Positions 51,888 through 62,895 of a stretch of DNA of 64,000 nt are shown here, one piece after another; positions within the stretch are counted from its first letter, which is position 1; every line of letters starts with the position of its first letter. This DNA is from Rubrivivax sp. (lineage in GTDB: Bacteria; Pseudomonadota; Gammaproteobacteria; Burkholderiales; Burkholderiaceae_C). The DNA is taken from contig JAHBZS010000016.1 in NCBI GenBank assembly GCA_019635285.1, forward strand, positions 1-64,000, given 5' to 3'. Under the pieces are notes generated by a model. The model did not search any database and had not been told where the DNA came from. It saw only the letters and a list, made by a program, of their open reading frames with translations. Position numbers and translations under genes: made by a program.

Positions 51888-52370
51888 TCACAGCGGCAGC
51901 GCCGTGGTGTTCTTCACCCGGTCCAGTACGAAGCTGGTCTTGCAGTCCTGCACGCTCGGGTGCGCGAGCAAGGTGTCCATGACGAAGCGCGAGTAGTGCG
52001 CCATGTCCTCGACCACCACGCGCAGCAGGTAGTCCATGTCGCCGGTGAGCGCGGCGCACTCCACCACCTCCGGCCAGGTCTGCACCGACGCGCGGAACAG
52101 GTCCATCGGGTTGCGCTTGTGCACCGCGGACGTCTTCTCCAGCCGCACGTTCAGATAGGCCGTCAGCCCCAGGCCGACACGCTCCGGCGCCAGCAGCGCC
52201 ACGTAGGCGGCGATCACGCCGGTTTCCTCCAGGCGCTTGACGCGCCGCAGCACGGCCGACGGTGACAGATTCACCGCCGCGGCCAGCAGGTCGTAGGTCA
52301 TGCGGCCGTCGGTCTGCAGCGCACGAAGAATGCGCCGATCGATGGCATCGAGGGTGCTTGCGTCACTCAT
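51888..52370 (-). CDS. AsnC/Lrp family transcriptional regulator, probable regulator of hpd-phhA
   Basis: 160 residues: N-terminal HTH (LDAIDRRILRALQTDGRMTY, then LAAAVNLSPSAVLRRVKRLE) and the RAM ligand-binding domain (VECAALTGDMDYLLRVVVED). ATG at 52370 (MSDASTLD). It is divergent from hpd with 140 bp between starts, so it likely binds there and responds to Phe or Tyr (inference from the neighbours). Confidence 0.92.
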   Translation of the reverse strand: MSDASTLDAIDRRILRALQTDGRMTYDLLAAAVNLSPSAVLRRVKRLEETGVIAAYVALLAPERVGLGLTAYLNVRLEKTSAVHKRNPMDLFRASVQTWPEVVECAALTGDMDYLLRVVVEDMAHYSRFVMDTLLAHPSVQDCKTSFVLDRVKNTTALPL

Positions 52371-52510
52371 CCATCGCATTGTGCAGGATTCATGCGTGAC
52401 CTCGTAAAGTGGCGCTGCAACTTGCAATAAAGCTGCGGCTGGGCGACTCTAAAGTGACGGTCGCCGATCCTTTGCGCTGGATCAAGACTGCACCCCAACC
52501 GGAGCGAGAC

Positions 52511-53652
<1,142 letters not shown>

Positions 53653-53656
<4 letters not shown>

Positions 53657-54534
53657 ACGCGCCCGACAAGGCCCTCAACCAGGGCGTCGCGCCGGTCACC
53701 TACGGCACCGGCGAGCGGCCGCCGCGCGGCGACTATGCGTCGGCCGCCAGCGACTACACCTGCGCGCAGCGCTGGGACCAATACACGCCGGCGCAGCACG
53801 CGCTGTACGCCCGGCTGCACCAGCGCCAATTGGCGCAGTTGCCGGGCCTGGCCTGCGATGAATTCATCCGCGCCGTGGACCTGCTGGGCCCGGCCGACAA
53901 GGTGCCGCGCTTCGACGACGTCAACGAGCGGCTGGTCCCGGCCACGCGCTGGCAGATCGTCGCCGTGCCGGGGCTGATCCCCGAGGAAGCCTTCTTTGCC
54001 CTGCTGGCGCAGCGCAAGTTCCCGGTGACCGAATGGCTGCGCAAGCCCGAAGAGTTCGACTACGTGGTCGAGCCGGACGTCTTCCACGACCTGTTCGGCC
54101 ACGTGCCGCTGCTCTTCGACCCGGTCTTCGCCGACTACATGCAGGCCTACGGCGAAGGCGGCCTGAAGGCCAGCCGGCTGGATGCCTGCGAACTGCTGGC
54201 ACGCCTGTACTGGTACACGGTGGAGTTCGGGCTGATCCAGACGCCGCAGGGGCTGCGCGCCTACGGCGCGGGCATCCTGTCCTCGGCCGGCGAGCTGCGC
54301 CACAGCGTGCGCAGTGCCGAGCCGCGCCGCGTCGCCTTCGACCTGAAGCGCCTGATGCGCACGCGCTACCGCATCGACAGCTTCCAGGCCACCTACTTCG
54401 TCATCGACCACTTCCGCCAGCTGTTCGACGCCACCGCGCCGGACTTCACGCCGGTCTATGCCGAGGTGCGCGGGCTGCCGCAGATCGACGCCGGCGCGGT
54501 GCTGCCGGGCGAGCGGCAGTTCGCCGCCGGCTGA
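53653..54534 (+). CDS. phhA: Phenylalanine 4-monooxygenase
   Basis: 293 residues. Pterin-dependent hydroxylation of phenylalanine to tyrosine. Non-haem iron ligands: His145 and His150 (HDLFGHVP) and Glu191 (WYTVEFGL). The N-terminus has the bacterial-type PhhA start and no regulatory ACT domain, as in other bacteria. The ATG overlaps the hpd stop, so the two steps are co-expressed. Its 3' end overlaps the convergent hydrolase by 79 bp. Confidence 0.95.
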
Positions 54535-55442
54535 GGCGCGTCGTCTTCGTCCAGCCGCTGCAGCACCGTGCGCAGCACCTCGGGGTGCCGCAGCAGGTGG
54601 ATGTGCGCATGGCCGGCGAGGTGGCGGTTGTCGGCGCCGGGCAGCGTGGCCGAACTCGTCGGGAAGACGATGTTGTCGCAGTGCCCGTAGAAGCAGGTGA
54701 AGCGGCGGTAGCGCGCCGCCGGCTCCTGCGCCGCCAGCGCGGCCAGCCAGGCGCTGCCCAGCCGCATCTCGTGCGTGTTGGGCGACAGGCCGAAGCGCGC
54801 CAGCCAGGTGCCGTGGTGCGGCGTGCCGACGGTCACCACGCCGTGCGCGCGGGGCTCGCCGTCGAAGCTGCGCATCCAGGCGCGCAGCGCCAGCCCGCCC
54901 ATGCTGTGGCCCACCAGCAGCGGCGGCCGGCCGGTGGCCTGCGTCATGCGCTGCACCGCGGCCTCGACCCGCGGTGCATAGCGGTCGATCGAGCCGAACA
55001 CCGGCTCCAGGTTGAGCGCGATGCAGGGCACGCCGCGGGCGCGCAGGGTGGGCCACCAGGCATTCCAGAGCCCGCGGTTGCAGACGAAGCCATGCACCAG
55101 GACCAGGCCGCGCCGCCCCGGCGCGTCGGCCGGCAGATGGTCGGCGAAGCGGCGCCAGCGCCAGGGCAGCTGCCAGCCGAAGATGTTCAGCGCACCCAGG
55201 GCTTCGGCGCGCCAGGCGCGCAGCAGGTCGCCCACTGGCGCGGGCGGCGCCGGGTCGCCGCGGTTGACAAGGCGCTGCAGCACGAACTCCAGCGCCATCG
55301 CCGGCACGTGCAGCAGCAGGGCCAGCAGCATCAGCAGCGGCCACCCGCCGCTCAGCTGCCCGCGCCACCACAGCAGCAGCAGGCCCAGCAGGGCGGCCAG
55401 CCCCAGCAGCGTCAATGCCTGCAGCAGTCGCGCGAGCCTCAT
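54456..55442 (-). CDS. Alpha/beta-fold hydrolase (lipase/esterase-like), membrane-anchored
   Basis: 328 residues. Two N-terminal hydrophobic stretches (about 5-28 and 33-55) anchor it, then an alpha/beta hydrolase domain: VLVHGFVCNRGLWNAWW, nucleophile GHSMGGLAL, VVTVGTPHHGT, and a candidate His in HAHIHLLRHPEV. It resembles bacterial lipases/PGAP1-like proteins. The C-terminus (ASICGSPRTSA) overlaps the phhA 3' end; the earlier His could complete the triad before the overlap. Start ATG 55442. Confidence 0.85.
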   Translation of the reverse strand: MRLARLLQALTLLGLAALLGLLLLWWRGQLSGGWPLLMLLALLLHVPAMALEFVLQRLVNRGDPAPPAPVGDLLRAWRAEALGALNIFGWQLPWRWRRFADHLPADAPGRRGLVLVHGFVCNRGLWNAWWPTLRARGVPCIALNLEPVFGSIDRYAPRVEAAVQRMTQATGRPPLLVGHSMGGLALRAWMRSFDGEPRAHGVVTVGTPHHGTWLARFGLSPNTHEMRLGSAWLAALAAQEPAARYRRFTCFYGHCDNIVFPTSSATLPGADNRHLAGHAHIHLLRHPEVLRTVLQRLDEDDAPQPAANCRSPGSTAPASICGSPRTSA

Positions 55443-55525
55443 GCGCCGATTCTGACGGGCCGCGGCGCGCCGCTCTGGGGCCCGCGCTCTAGGAGCCGGC
55501 CGCGCGGCTTGGTAGCCTGTGCGCC

Positions 55526-56245
55526 ATGAGTGCGCAAGCCCAGGCCATTCTCGAGTTGCTGCAGCAGGTGGATGCGCAGCGCGCGCTGCGCGCGGCAGAC
55601 CCGGTGCTGGCGGCGCACGTGCAGGCCGTCAAGCACTACCAGCACGAGCGCTTCCAGCACACCTATGCGGACCTGCTGACCATGCCGCGCTACGTCCGCG
55701 CCACGCGCTTCTTCCTCGAGGAGCTGTACGGACCGACCGACTTCACGCGGCGCGACACGCAGTTCAAGCGGGTGGTGCCGGCGCTGGTGCGCCTGTTCCC
55801 GCAGGAGGTGGTGCGCACCGTGCACACGCTGGGCGAGCTGCACGCGCTGTCCGAGGCGCTGGATACCGAGATGGGCCGCGTCGTGCCCGCCGGTGCGCTG
55901 GACCTGCAAGCCTATGCGCGCGCCTGGCAGCGCGTGGGCCGGCCCGACGACCGCCAGCGGCAGATCCAGCTGACGCGCCGCGTCGCCGAGGCGCTGGATG
56001 TCTACACGCGCAACCCGTTGTTGCGCCACAGCCTGCGGCTGATGCGCGGCCCGGCGCGGCTGGCCGGGCTGGCCGAACTGCAGAGCTTCCTGGAAAGCGG
56101 CTTCGACACCTTCGGCGCGATGCGCGGGGCCAAGGACTTCCTGGACACCGTGGTGCGGCGCGAGCAGGGCATCGCCGCCTGGCTGTTCGACCCTGCGTCG
56201 CTGGACGGGCGGGCGGCGGAGCTGTCGTTTCCGCCGGTGCCCTAG
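55526..56245 (+). CDS. FFLEELY-motif protein
   Basis: 239 residues, mostly helical. The motif FFLEELYGPTDFTRRD (about residues 61-76) gives the group its name. No catalytic pattern or signal sequence. I know the family only as a conserved unknown of beta-proteobacteria. ATG 55526. Confidence 0.85.
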   Translation: MSAQAQAILELLQQVDAQRALRAADPVLAAHVQAVKHYQHERFQHTYADLLTMPRYVRATRFFLEELYGPTDFTRRDTQFKRVVPALVRLFPQEVVRTVHTLGELHALSEALDTEMGRVVPAGALDLQAYARAWQRVGRPDDRQRQIQLTRRVAEALDVYTRNPLLRHSLRLMRGPARLAGLAELQSFLESGFDTFGAMRGAKDFLDTVVRREQGIAAWLFDPASLDGRAAELSFPPVP

Positions 56246-56264
56246 CGATCTGCGGGACAGGACG

Positions 56265-57701
56265 CTAGCGCCGGCGCGGCAGCTGCGCGGCCTGGTCGCC
56301 CAGGTCCCAGTACAGACCGGTCATCAGCTGCAGCGCCTGGCGCGCCACCGGCGCCAGCAGGTGTTCGTCCGGCGCATGCTGCGAGCAGCCCGGATAGCTG
56401 TGCGGCACCCACACCGTGGGCAGCCCCAGGCCTTCGGCGAAGACGTCGTTGGGCAGCGAGCCGCCCAGGTTGGGCAGCAGCACCGGTTGCAGCCCGGTGC
56501 TGCGCGCGATCGATTGCAGCGCGAAGCGCACCCAGGCGTTGTCCGGGTCCAGGCGGGTGGCTTGCATGACCACCGGCTCGCTTACCTCGATGGCGCCGTA
56601 GCCCTGCGCCTGCAGATGCGCCTGCAGGTGCTCGCGCAGCCGCGCGATGTCGGTGCCGACGACGAAGCGCAACTGCAGCGTGGCCTGCGCATGCGCGGGG
56701 ATGGCGTTCACCGGATAGTCCGGGTTGCCGGTGCGCATGGCCAGCACCTCCAGCGCATTCCAGGCCAGCACGCGCTCGATCGGCGTCAGTCCCGGCTCGC
56801 CCCAGTCGGCGTCGACGGTGGGGTCGTCCGGCCCGCCGCCCGGCGCCAGGCCGGCCAGCGCGGCGCGCACGTTGGCCGGCACCGGCGGCGGCCGCAGCCC
56901 GGGCACCAGGATGCGGCCGTGGCCGTCCACCAGGCTGGCAATGGCCGCCGCCAGCACCGTGCCGGGGTTGCGCAGCAGCCCGCCCCAGTTGCCCGAATGG
57001 TGGGCGCCGTCGCGCAGCGTCAGCCGCAGGTCGAAGTTGGCGACGCCGCGCGTGCCCAGGAACAGCGTCGGCGCCTCGGCGCGCAGCCGAGGCCCGTCGG
57101 AGGCGATCAGCACGTCGGCGGCCAGCCGCGCGCGCTGCTGCGCGCAGAACTCCGCCAGGCCGGGCGAGCCGGTTTCTTCGCCGGTCTCGAAGAGCCAGAT
57201 GGCGTTGAAACCGAGCCGGCCGCCGCGCGCCGCCAACACCTGCGCCAGCGCCGCGAGGTTGATGCTGTGCTGGCCCTTGTTGTCGGCGGTGCCGCGGCCG
57301 TAGAGCCGGTCGCCGTCCTGCGCCAGCGTCCACGGCCCCTGGCCGCGGGTCCACGACGCGTCCTGGCCGCGCACCACGTCGCCGTGGCCGTACATCAGCA
57401 CGGTGGGCAGCGCCGGGTCTTCGTGGCGCGTGGCGATCAGGAACGGGCCGCAGCCGGTGCCTTGCCGCGGGTTGTCGAAGACCTCGCAGCGAAAGCCCAG
57501 CGCGCCCAGCGACGCGCCCAGCTCGTCGGCCACGTAGGCGCGCAGCGCGGCGGCCTGCGCCGGGTCCTGGCTTTCGCTGCGGATGGCGACGCGGCGCGCC
57601 AGGTCGCGGGCGAAGGCGCCGCTGTCGAAGTGCGCCGCCGCCGCGGCCAGCGCGGCGTCACGGCTTGCGGACCGCGCGGGCGCGGCCCCGGGGATGCTCA
57701 T
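56265..57701 (-). CDS. M20 family metallopeptidase / amidohydrolase
   Basis: 478 residues. M20 zinc motifs: VLMYGHGDVVRG, GRGTADNKGQHSI, and ETGEETGSPGLAEF with the catalytic Glu pair; the dimerisation-domain insert starts at RGVANFDLRLTL. Family members cleave peptides or acyl-amino acids (for example, succinyl-diaminopimelate-like, or carnosinase). ATG at 57701 (MSIPGAAPARS) overlaps the ABM stop. It ends the operon that holds liv operon 2, so it may process the imported compound. Confidence 0.9.
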   Translation of the reverse strand: MSIPGAAPARSASRDAALAAAAAHFDSGAFARDLARRVAIRSESQDPAQAAALRAYVADELGASLGALGFRCEVFDNPRQGTGCGPFLIATRHEDPALPTVLMYGHGDVVRGQDASWTRGQGPWTLAQDGDRLYGRGTADNKGQHSINLAALAQVLAARGGRLGFNAIWLFETGEETGSPGLAEFCAQQRARLAADVLIASDGPRLRAEAPTLFLGTRGVANFDLRLTLRDGAHHSGNWGGLLRNPGTVLAAAIASLVDGHGRILVPGLRPPPVPANVRAALAGLAPGGGPDDPTVDADWGEPGLTPIERVLAWNALEVLAMRTGNPDYPVNAIPAHAQATLQLRFVVGTDIARLREHLQAHLQAQGYGAIEVSEPVVMQATRLDPDNAWVRFALQSIARSTGLQPVLLPNLGGSLPNDVFAEGLGLPTVWVPHSYPGCSQHAPDEHLLAPVARQALQLMTGLYWDLGDQAAQLPRRR

Positions 57702-58000
57702 GCCGACTTGCCCAGCAGCGTGAAGTGCTCGACCACCGGCGGCGCGGCGAAGAAGGGGCCGACGATGGCGCGCCACTGCGCAAACAGTGGGCCGCCGCGG
57801 AAGGCCACCGTGTGGTCCTCCAGCGTCTCCCAGAAGATCATCAGCAGGTAGCGCTCGGGGCTTTCGATGCCCTTGTTGACCTTCCAGCCCTTGAAGCCCT
57901 GGGCCTGGCTGATGACGGTGCGCAGGCCGCGTTCGATGGCTTCGTCGAATTCGGCCTGGCGGCCGGGCTGGATGCGGATGTCGGCGACTTCGAGAATCAT
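57698..58000 (-). CDS. Antibiotic biosynthesis monooxygenase (ABM) domain protein
   Basis: 100 residues. Starts MILEVADIRIQPGRQAEFDE, followed by the ABM-typical helix and VNKGIESPERYLLMIFWETL and ending near the conserved FF. Small dimeric ferredoxin-like fold; members often act as quinone or aromatic monooxygenases, but many are not characterised. It overlaps the M20 gene (ATGA) and follows the livF gene by 13 bp, so it belongs to the same operon. Confidence 0.85.
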   Translation of the reverse strand: MILEVADIRIQPGRQAEFDEAIERGLRTVISQAQGFKGWKVNKGIESPERYLLMIFWETLEDHTVAFRGGPLFAQWRAIVGPFFAAPPVVEHFTLLGKSA

Positions 58001-58013
58001 TGCAGGGCTCCTG

Positions 58014-58724
<711 letters not shown>

Positions 58725-58806
58725 CGATCCCCCCAGAGATCTCCCAAGGCGCCTGCGGCGCCCGGCAGGTGCGCCAGCCCTCTTGCCGCGACCCGGCGAC
58801 AGCGCA

Positions 58807-59553
58807 TCAGTGCGCCTCCTCGCCCAGGTAGGCCTCGCGCACCTCGGGGTGGTGGCGGATCTCCTCGGGCGTGCCGCTGGCGATCGGCCGGCCGTAGACC
58901 AGCACGCTGACGGTGTCGGCCAGCGCGAACACCGCGTCCATGTCGTGCTCGACGAGCAGGATGGTGTGCGTGCCCTTGAGCTTGCGCAGCAGCGCCACCA
59001 CGGCTTCGGATTCGGTCGGGCTCATGCCGGCCATCGGTTCGTCGAGCAGCAGGCACTTGGCGCCGGTGGCCAGCACCATGGCGATTTCCAGCTGGCGGCG
59101 CTCGCCGTGGGCCAGCACCGCCACCGGCGTGTCGGCGCGGTCCGCCAGGCCGGCCTGGGCCAGCGCCGCACGCGCCGGCTCGGTGAGCACCCGCTCGTCG
59201 GCGGCGGGTGTCCAGAAGCGGAAGCTGTGGCCGGCATGCGCCTGCACTGCCAGCGCCACGTTCTGCAGCACCGTGAAGTCGTTGAACACCGAGGTAATCT
59301 GGAACGAGCGCCCCAGCCCGGCCATGGCGCGGCGGTAGGGCGGCTCGTGCGTCAGGTCCCGGCCGTCGAAGACGATGCGGCCCTCGTCGGGAAGGATCTC
59401 GCCGCTGAGCTGGTTGATCAGCGTGGTCTTGCCGGCGCCGTTGGGCCCGATCACCGCGTGGATCTCGCCGCGGGCGAGGCGCAGGTCCAGGTGGTCGGTG
59501 GCCAGCAGGCCGCCGAAGCGCTTGACCAGGCCGGTGACTTCGAGATGGTTCAT
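58807..59553 (-). CDS. livG: LivG-type ABC ATPase (operon 2)
   Basis: 248 residues. Walker A GPNGAGKTTLINQLSG, SFQITSVFNDFTVLQNV, signature LAHGERRQLEIAM, Walker B CLLLDEPMAGMSPTES, switch His in LVEHDMDAV. ATG at 59553 overlaps the stop of livM by 4 bp. The 82 bp after its stop, up to livF, show no gene. Confidence 0.93.
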   Translation of the reverse strand: MNHLEVTGLVKRFGGLLATDHLDLRLARGEIHAVIGPNGAGKTTLINQLSGEILPDEGRIVFDGRDLTHEPPYRRAMAGLGRSFQITSVFNDFTVLQNVALAVQAHAGHSFRFWTPAADERVLTEPARAALAQAGLADRADTPVAVLAHGERRQLEIAMVLATGAKCLLLDEPMAGMSPTESEAVVALLRKLKGTHTILLVEHDMDAVFALADTVSVLVYGRPIASGTPEEIRHHPEVREAYLGEEAH

Positions 59554-60530
59554 GCCTTGCGCGCCACCAGCCAGCCGTAGATGCCCTGCTTCAGCACCAG
59601 CACCACCAGCACGATGAAGATGCCGATCAGCGCCAGCCAGTGCTCGTTGATGGTCTTGTCCAGCCAGGGCACGCCCAGGTGCAGCGACGACAGGCCTTCT
59701 TCCAGCAGCAGCAGCGCCGCGGCGCCGGCGATCGGGCCGATCAGCGTGCCCAGGCCGCCGAGCACCGTCATGACGATCAGCTCGCCCGACACCGTCCAGG
59801 CCATGTACGACGGCGCGACGAAGCGTGTCAGGTTGGCCATCAGCATGCCGGCCAGCACGCATACCAGCGCCGAGATGACATAGGCGCTGAGCCGGTAGCG
59901 CAGCGTCGGGAAGCCCATCGAGGCCATGCGCCGCGGGTTGCTGCGGCAGCCGCGCAGCACCATGCCGAAGCGCGCATGCACCAGCCGCCAGAAGGCGAAC
60001 AGCACCGCCAGCACCAGCGCAAAGGCCAGGTAGTACAGCGCCGTCGGGTTGTCCAGGTCCAGCGCGCCGAACTGGCTGCGGCTCTTCAGCTGCATGCCGT
60101 CGTCGCCGCCGTACTCGCGCAGGCTCACCGCCAGGAAGTACAGCATCTGCGCGAAGGCCAAGGTGATCATGATGAAGGCCATGCCGCTGGTGCGCAGGCA
60201 GATCGCGCCGACGGCCAGCGCAACCCCCGCGCCCAGGGCCAGCGCCACCAGCAGCTGCACGAAGCCGTTGTCCATGCCGTGGTAGGACAGGATGCCCACC
60301 ACATAGGCGCCCAGCCCCAGGTACATGGCATGGCCGAAGCTGACCATCGCGCCGAAGCCCAGCACCAGGTTCAGCCCCATCGCCGCCAGCGCGAAGATCA
60401 GGATGCGGGTGAACAGCGTCACCCAGAAAGGCTGGTCCAGCCACGCGGCGAGCGGTGGCACCAGTGCCAGGCCGACCAGCAGCAGGACCGCGAAGACGCG
60501 CGCCGCGATGGGGCTTGATTTGGCGCTCAT
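59550..60530 (-). CDS. livM: LivM permease (operon 2)
   Basis: 326 residues, about nine membrane helices. GLNLVLGFGAMVSFGHAMYLGLGAYV and GELIVMTVLGGLGTLIGPIAG are the LivM hallmarks. ATG at 60530 (MSAKSSP). The coding sequence overlaps the livG start. Upstream on the transcript it is separated from livH by the 85-bp repeat at 60566. Confidence 0.93.
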   Translation of the reverse strand: MSAKSSPIAARVFAVLLLVGLALVPPLAAWLDQPFWVTLFTRILIFALAAMGLNLVLGFGAMVSFGHAMYLGLGAYVVGILSYHGMDNGFVQLLVALALGAGVALAVGAICLRTSGMAFIMITLAFAQMLYFLAVSLREYGGDDGMQLKSRSQFGALDLDNPTALYYLAFALVLAVLFAFWRLVHARFGMVLRGCRSNPRRMASMGFPTLRYRLSAYVISALVCVLAGMLMANLTRFVAPSYMAWTVSGELIVMTVLGGLGTLIGPIAGAAALLLLEEGLSSLHLGVPWLDKTINEHWLALIGIFIVLVVLVLKQGIYGWLVARKA

Positions 60531-60565
60531 GACCCAGAAGCGAGGCCAGCGCCACAAGCGTCTCG

Positions 60566-60650
60566 TCGAGCGACCGCCGCGGATCCGGCTTTGCCGGTCC
60601 GCCAGCGGTGCCCCCTTGAGGGGGCGCGCGAAGCGCGTAGGGGGTGGGCC
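60566..60650 (+). repeat. Structured hairpin repeat, copy A
   Basis: 85 bp between livH and livM of operon 2. Contains three adjacent stem-loops: GCGGATCCGGC TTT GCCGGTCCGC, CCCCC TTGA GGGGG, and GCGCGC GAA GCGCGT. Matches copy B at 61602-61688 along its length, with compensatory changes in the third stem. See also the fragment at 6288-6315. Confidence 0.9.
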
Positions 60651-60653
60651 TGT

Positions 60654-61577
60654 TCAACCATGGCGCACGGGGAAGAGGCCCTGCGGCTTGAAGGTCAGCA
60701 CCGCCGCCATCAGCAGGTAGATGAGCATCGACGCGATCGCCGGGCCCACCGCCTGCGCCACCGAGCGGTCGAAGACCTCGCGCAGCAGCGTCGGCAGGAA
60801 GGCGCGGCCGATGGTGTCGACGATGCCGACGATGAGCGCGCCGTAGAAGGCGCCGCGGATCGAGCCGATGCCGCCGGTGACGATGACCACCAGCGTCAGG
60901 ATCAGCACCGGCTCGCCCATGCCCGACTGCACGCTGACGATCGGCCCGGCCATCAGCCCGGCCAGCCCGGCCAGCGCCGCGCCCAGGCCGAAGACCAGCG
61001 TGTTCAGTCGGCGGATGTTGACGCCCAGCGCCGACACCATCTCGGCATTGCTGGCGCCGGCGCGGATGAGCATGCCCACGCGCGTGCGGTTGATCAGCAG
61101 GTACAGCCCCAGGCCCACGGCCAAGCCGACGGCGATGATGGCGAAGCGGTAGGCCGGGTAGGGCAGGCCGAACAGGTTGACCGTGCCCGACAGCCACTTG
61201 GGCACGTTCATGTACACCGACGCCGGGCCCCAGACGAAACGCACCACCTCGTTGAAGAACAGGATCAGGCCGAAGGTGGCCAGCACCTGGTCCAGGTGGT
61301 CGCGGCGGTACAGGTGGGCCAGCACCAGGCGCTCGACCACCAGGCCGAGCAACAGGGTGCCGGGGATGGCCACCAGCGCCGCGGCCAGGAAGGAGCCGTC
61401 GAAGGCGTTGAAGGCCGCGGCCGCGAAGTACGCGCCCATCATGTACAGCGAGCCGTGCGCCAGGTTGACCACGTCCATGATGCCGAACACCAAGGTCAGC
61501 CCGGCCGACAGCAGGAACAGCAGCACCCCGAGCTGCAGCCCGTTGAGCAGCTGGGTGAAGAACAGGCCGGTGGTCAA
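60654..61577 (-). CDS. livH: LivH permease (operon 2), TTG start
   Basis: About 307 residues. LivH hallmarks: LLNGLQLGVLLFLLSAGLTLVFGIMDV and VNLAHGSLYMMGAY, then VIVTGGIGSIRGAFYGALIVG. No ATG or GTG lies at the expected start; a TTG at 61577 (TTGACCACCGGCCTG) fits the family alignment best, as an upstream frame extends through the repeat copy B and looks non-coding. Start choice is thus the least certain in the operon. Confidence 0.85.
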   Translation of the reverse strand: MTTGLFFTQLLNGLQLGVLLFLLSAGLTLVFGIMDVVNLAHGSLYMMGAYFAAAAFNAFDGSFLAAALVAIPGTLLLGLVVERLVLAHLYRRDHLDQVLATFGLILFFNEVVRFVWGPASVYMNVPKWLSGTVNLFGLPYPAYRFAIIAVGLAVGLGLYLLINRTRVGMLIRAGASNAEMVSALGVNIRRLNTLVFGLGAALAGLAGLMAGPIVSVQSGMGEPVLILTLVVIVTGGIGSIRGAFYGALIVGIVDTIGRAFLPTLLREVFDRSVAQAVGPAIASMLIYLLMAAVLTFKPQGLFPVRHG

Positions 61578-61601
61578 AAGTGGCGCAGTCTGCGATCCGC
61601 A

Positions 61602-61688
61602 TCGAGCGGCCGCCGCGGAACCGGCTTGGCCGGGCCGCTGGCGGCGCCCCCCTGGGGGGGAGCGGCGAAGCCGCTTCGGGGGGGAGCC
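61602..61688 (+). repeat. Structured hairpin repeat, copy B
   Basis: 87 bp directly after the binding-protein gene stop (61693) and before livH of operon 2. Contains the stems GCGG..CCGGC TTG GCCGG..CCGC, CCCCCC TG GGGGGG, and AGCGGC GAA GCCGCT. The third stem differs from copy A at three pairs while keeping pairing. Confidence 0.9.
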
Positions 61689-61692
61689 ATGT

Positions 61693-62862
61693 TCACATCT
61701 TGCACTGCGCCGCGTAGGCGTCGCCATGGTTCTTCAGCGGCGTGGCGATGGTCTTCAGGCTGACGCGGCCCTTGGCGTCCTTGGCCACCTCGAAGATGTG
61801 CTGGTCCTGGATCGGGAAGTGGTTGTTGTTGAACTTGAAGTCGCCGCGCACCGACTTGAAGTCGGCCGCCATCAGCGCCGCGCCGAAGGCCTTCTTGTCG
61901 GCGACGTTGCCCTTGACCTTGGCGATGGCTGAATCGAGCAGCAGCGCCGCGTCGTAGCTCTGCGCCGCGTACTGGCTGGGGATGCGGTTGTACTTCTTCT
62001 CGAACTCGTCGACGAACTGCTTGTTCGCCGCATTGTTGAAGTCCGGCCCCCAGAAGGTGCCGCTGATCACGCCCAGCGCCGTCTCCTTCTGCGCCGGCAG
62101 CGTCGAGCCGTCGGTGGTGCTGGAGGACAGCAGCGGGATCTTGCCCAGCAGGCCGGCCTGCTGGTACTGGCGCACGAAGTTCACGCCCAGGCCGCCGGGG
62201 TAGAACACATAGACCGCGTCCGGGTTCTTGGCCGCCACCTGCGCCAGCTCGGCGCTGAAGTCGGGCTGGTTCAGCGGCGTGTAGATCTCGTCGATGACCT
62301 CGCCCTTGTACATGCGCTTGAAGCCGGCGACGAAGTCCTTGCCCGCCTGGTAGTTGGGCGCCATGGCGATGACCTTCTTGTAGCCCTTGTCGGTGGCGTA
62401 CTTGCCCACCACCTCGGCCTGGTTGTCGTTCTGCCACGAGACGATGAACTGGTACGGGCTGCACTGCGCGCCGGCAATGGGCGCCGGGCCGGCGTTGCTG
62501 CCGATCAGGAACACGCCCTTCTCGGTGATGGGCTTCTGCACCGCCATCATGATGTTGGAGAAGGTGACGCCGGTGATGATCGGCACGTTCTCCTTCTCGA
62601 TCAGCTTCTGCACGATCTGCGTGGCCACGTCGGGCTTGAGCTGGCTGTCCTCGCGCAGCACCTGCACCGGCACGCCGCCGAGCTTGCCGCCGTTGCGCTC
62701 GACCACCATCATGAAGGCGTCGTACTGGTCCTGGCCCAGCGCGCCCTGCGGGCCCGACAACTCGGCGATGAAGCCGATCTTGATCGGCGCCTGGGCCTGC
62801 GCGAAGGTGGCGGCGCCGCAGAGCGCGAGCGCGGCGAGCAGGCGGGTCTTGGATCCGGTCAT
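61693..62862 (-). CDS. Branched-chain amino acid type ABC transporter, periplasmic binding protein (operon 2)
   Basis: 389 residues. Signal peptide MTGSKTRLLAALALCGAATFAQAQ, mature start APIKIGFIAELSGPQGALGQDQYDAF, Peripla_BP_6 fold, ending DAYAAQCKM. ATG at 62862 (MTGSKTRLL). It is the first gene of the transporter, 44 bp downstream of ACMSD, with a 15-bp palindrome in between. Related proteins serve amino acids or aromatic acids; the neighbourhood suggests an aminoaromatic. Confidence 0.92.
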   Translation of the reverse strand: MTGSKTRLLAALALCGAATFAQAQAPIKIGFIAELSGPQGALGQDQYDAFMMVVERNGGKLGGVPVQVLREDSQLKPDVATQIVQKLIEKENVPIITGVTFSNIMMAVQKPITEKGVFLIGSNAGPAPIAGAQCSPYQFIVSWQNDNQAEVVGKYATDKGYKKVIAMAPNYQAGKDFVAGFKRMYKGEVIDEIYTPLNQPDFSAELAQVAAKNPDAVYVFYPGGLGVNFVRQYQQAGLLGKIPLLSSSTTDGSTLPAQKETALGVISGTFWGPDFNNAANKQFVDEFEKKYNRIPSQYAAQSYDAALLLDSAIAKVKGNVADKKAFGAALMAADFKSVRGDFKFNNNHFPIQDQHIFEVAKDAKGRVSLKTIATPLKNHGDAYAAQCKM

Positions 62863-62895
62863 CGTGGGTGCTCCATGGTGAGGCATGAGAATAGT

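Noticed and set aside
58807..61602. 931-residue minus-strand frame across liv operon 2
   Set aside because: It is livG plus frame-shifted read-through over livM, livH and repeat sequences. The true proteins are in the neighbouring frames with strong family motifs.
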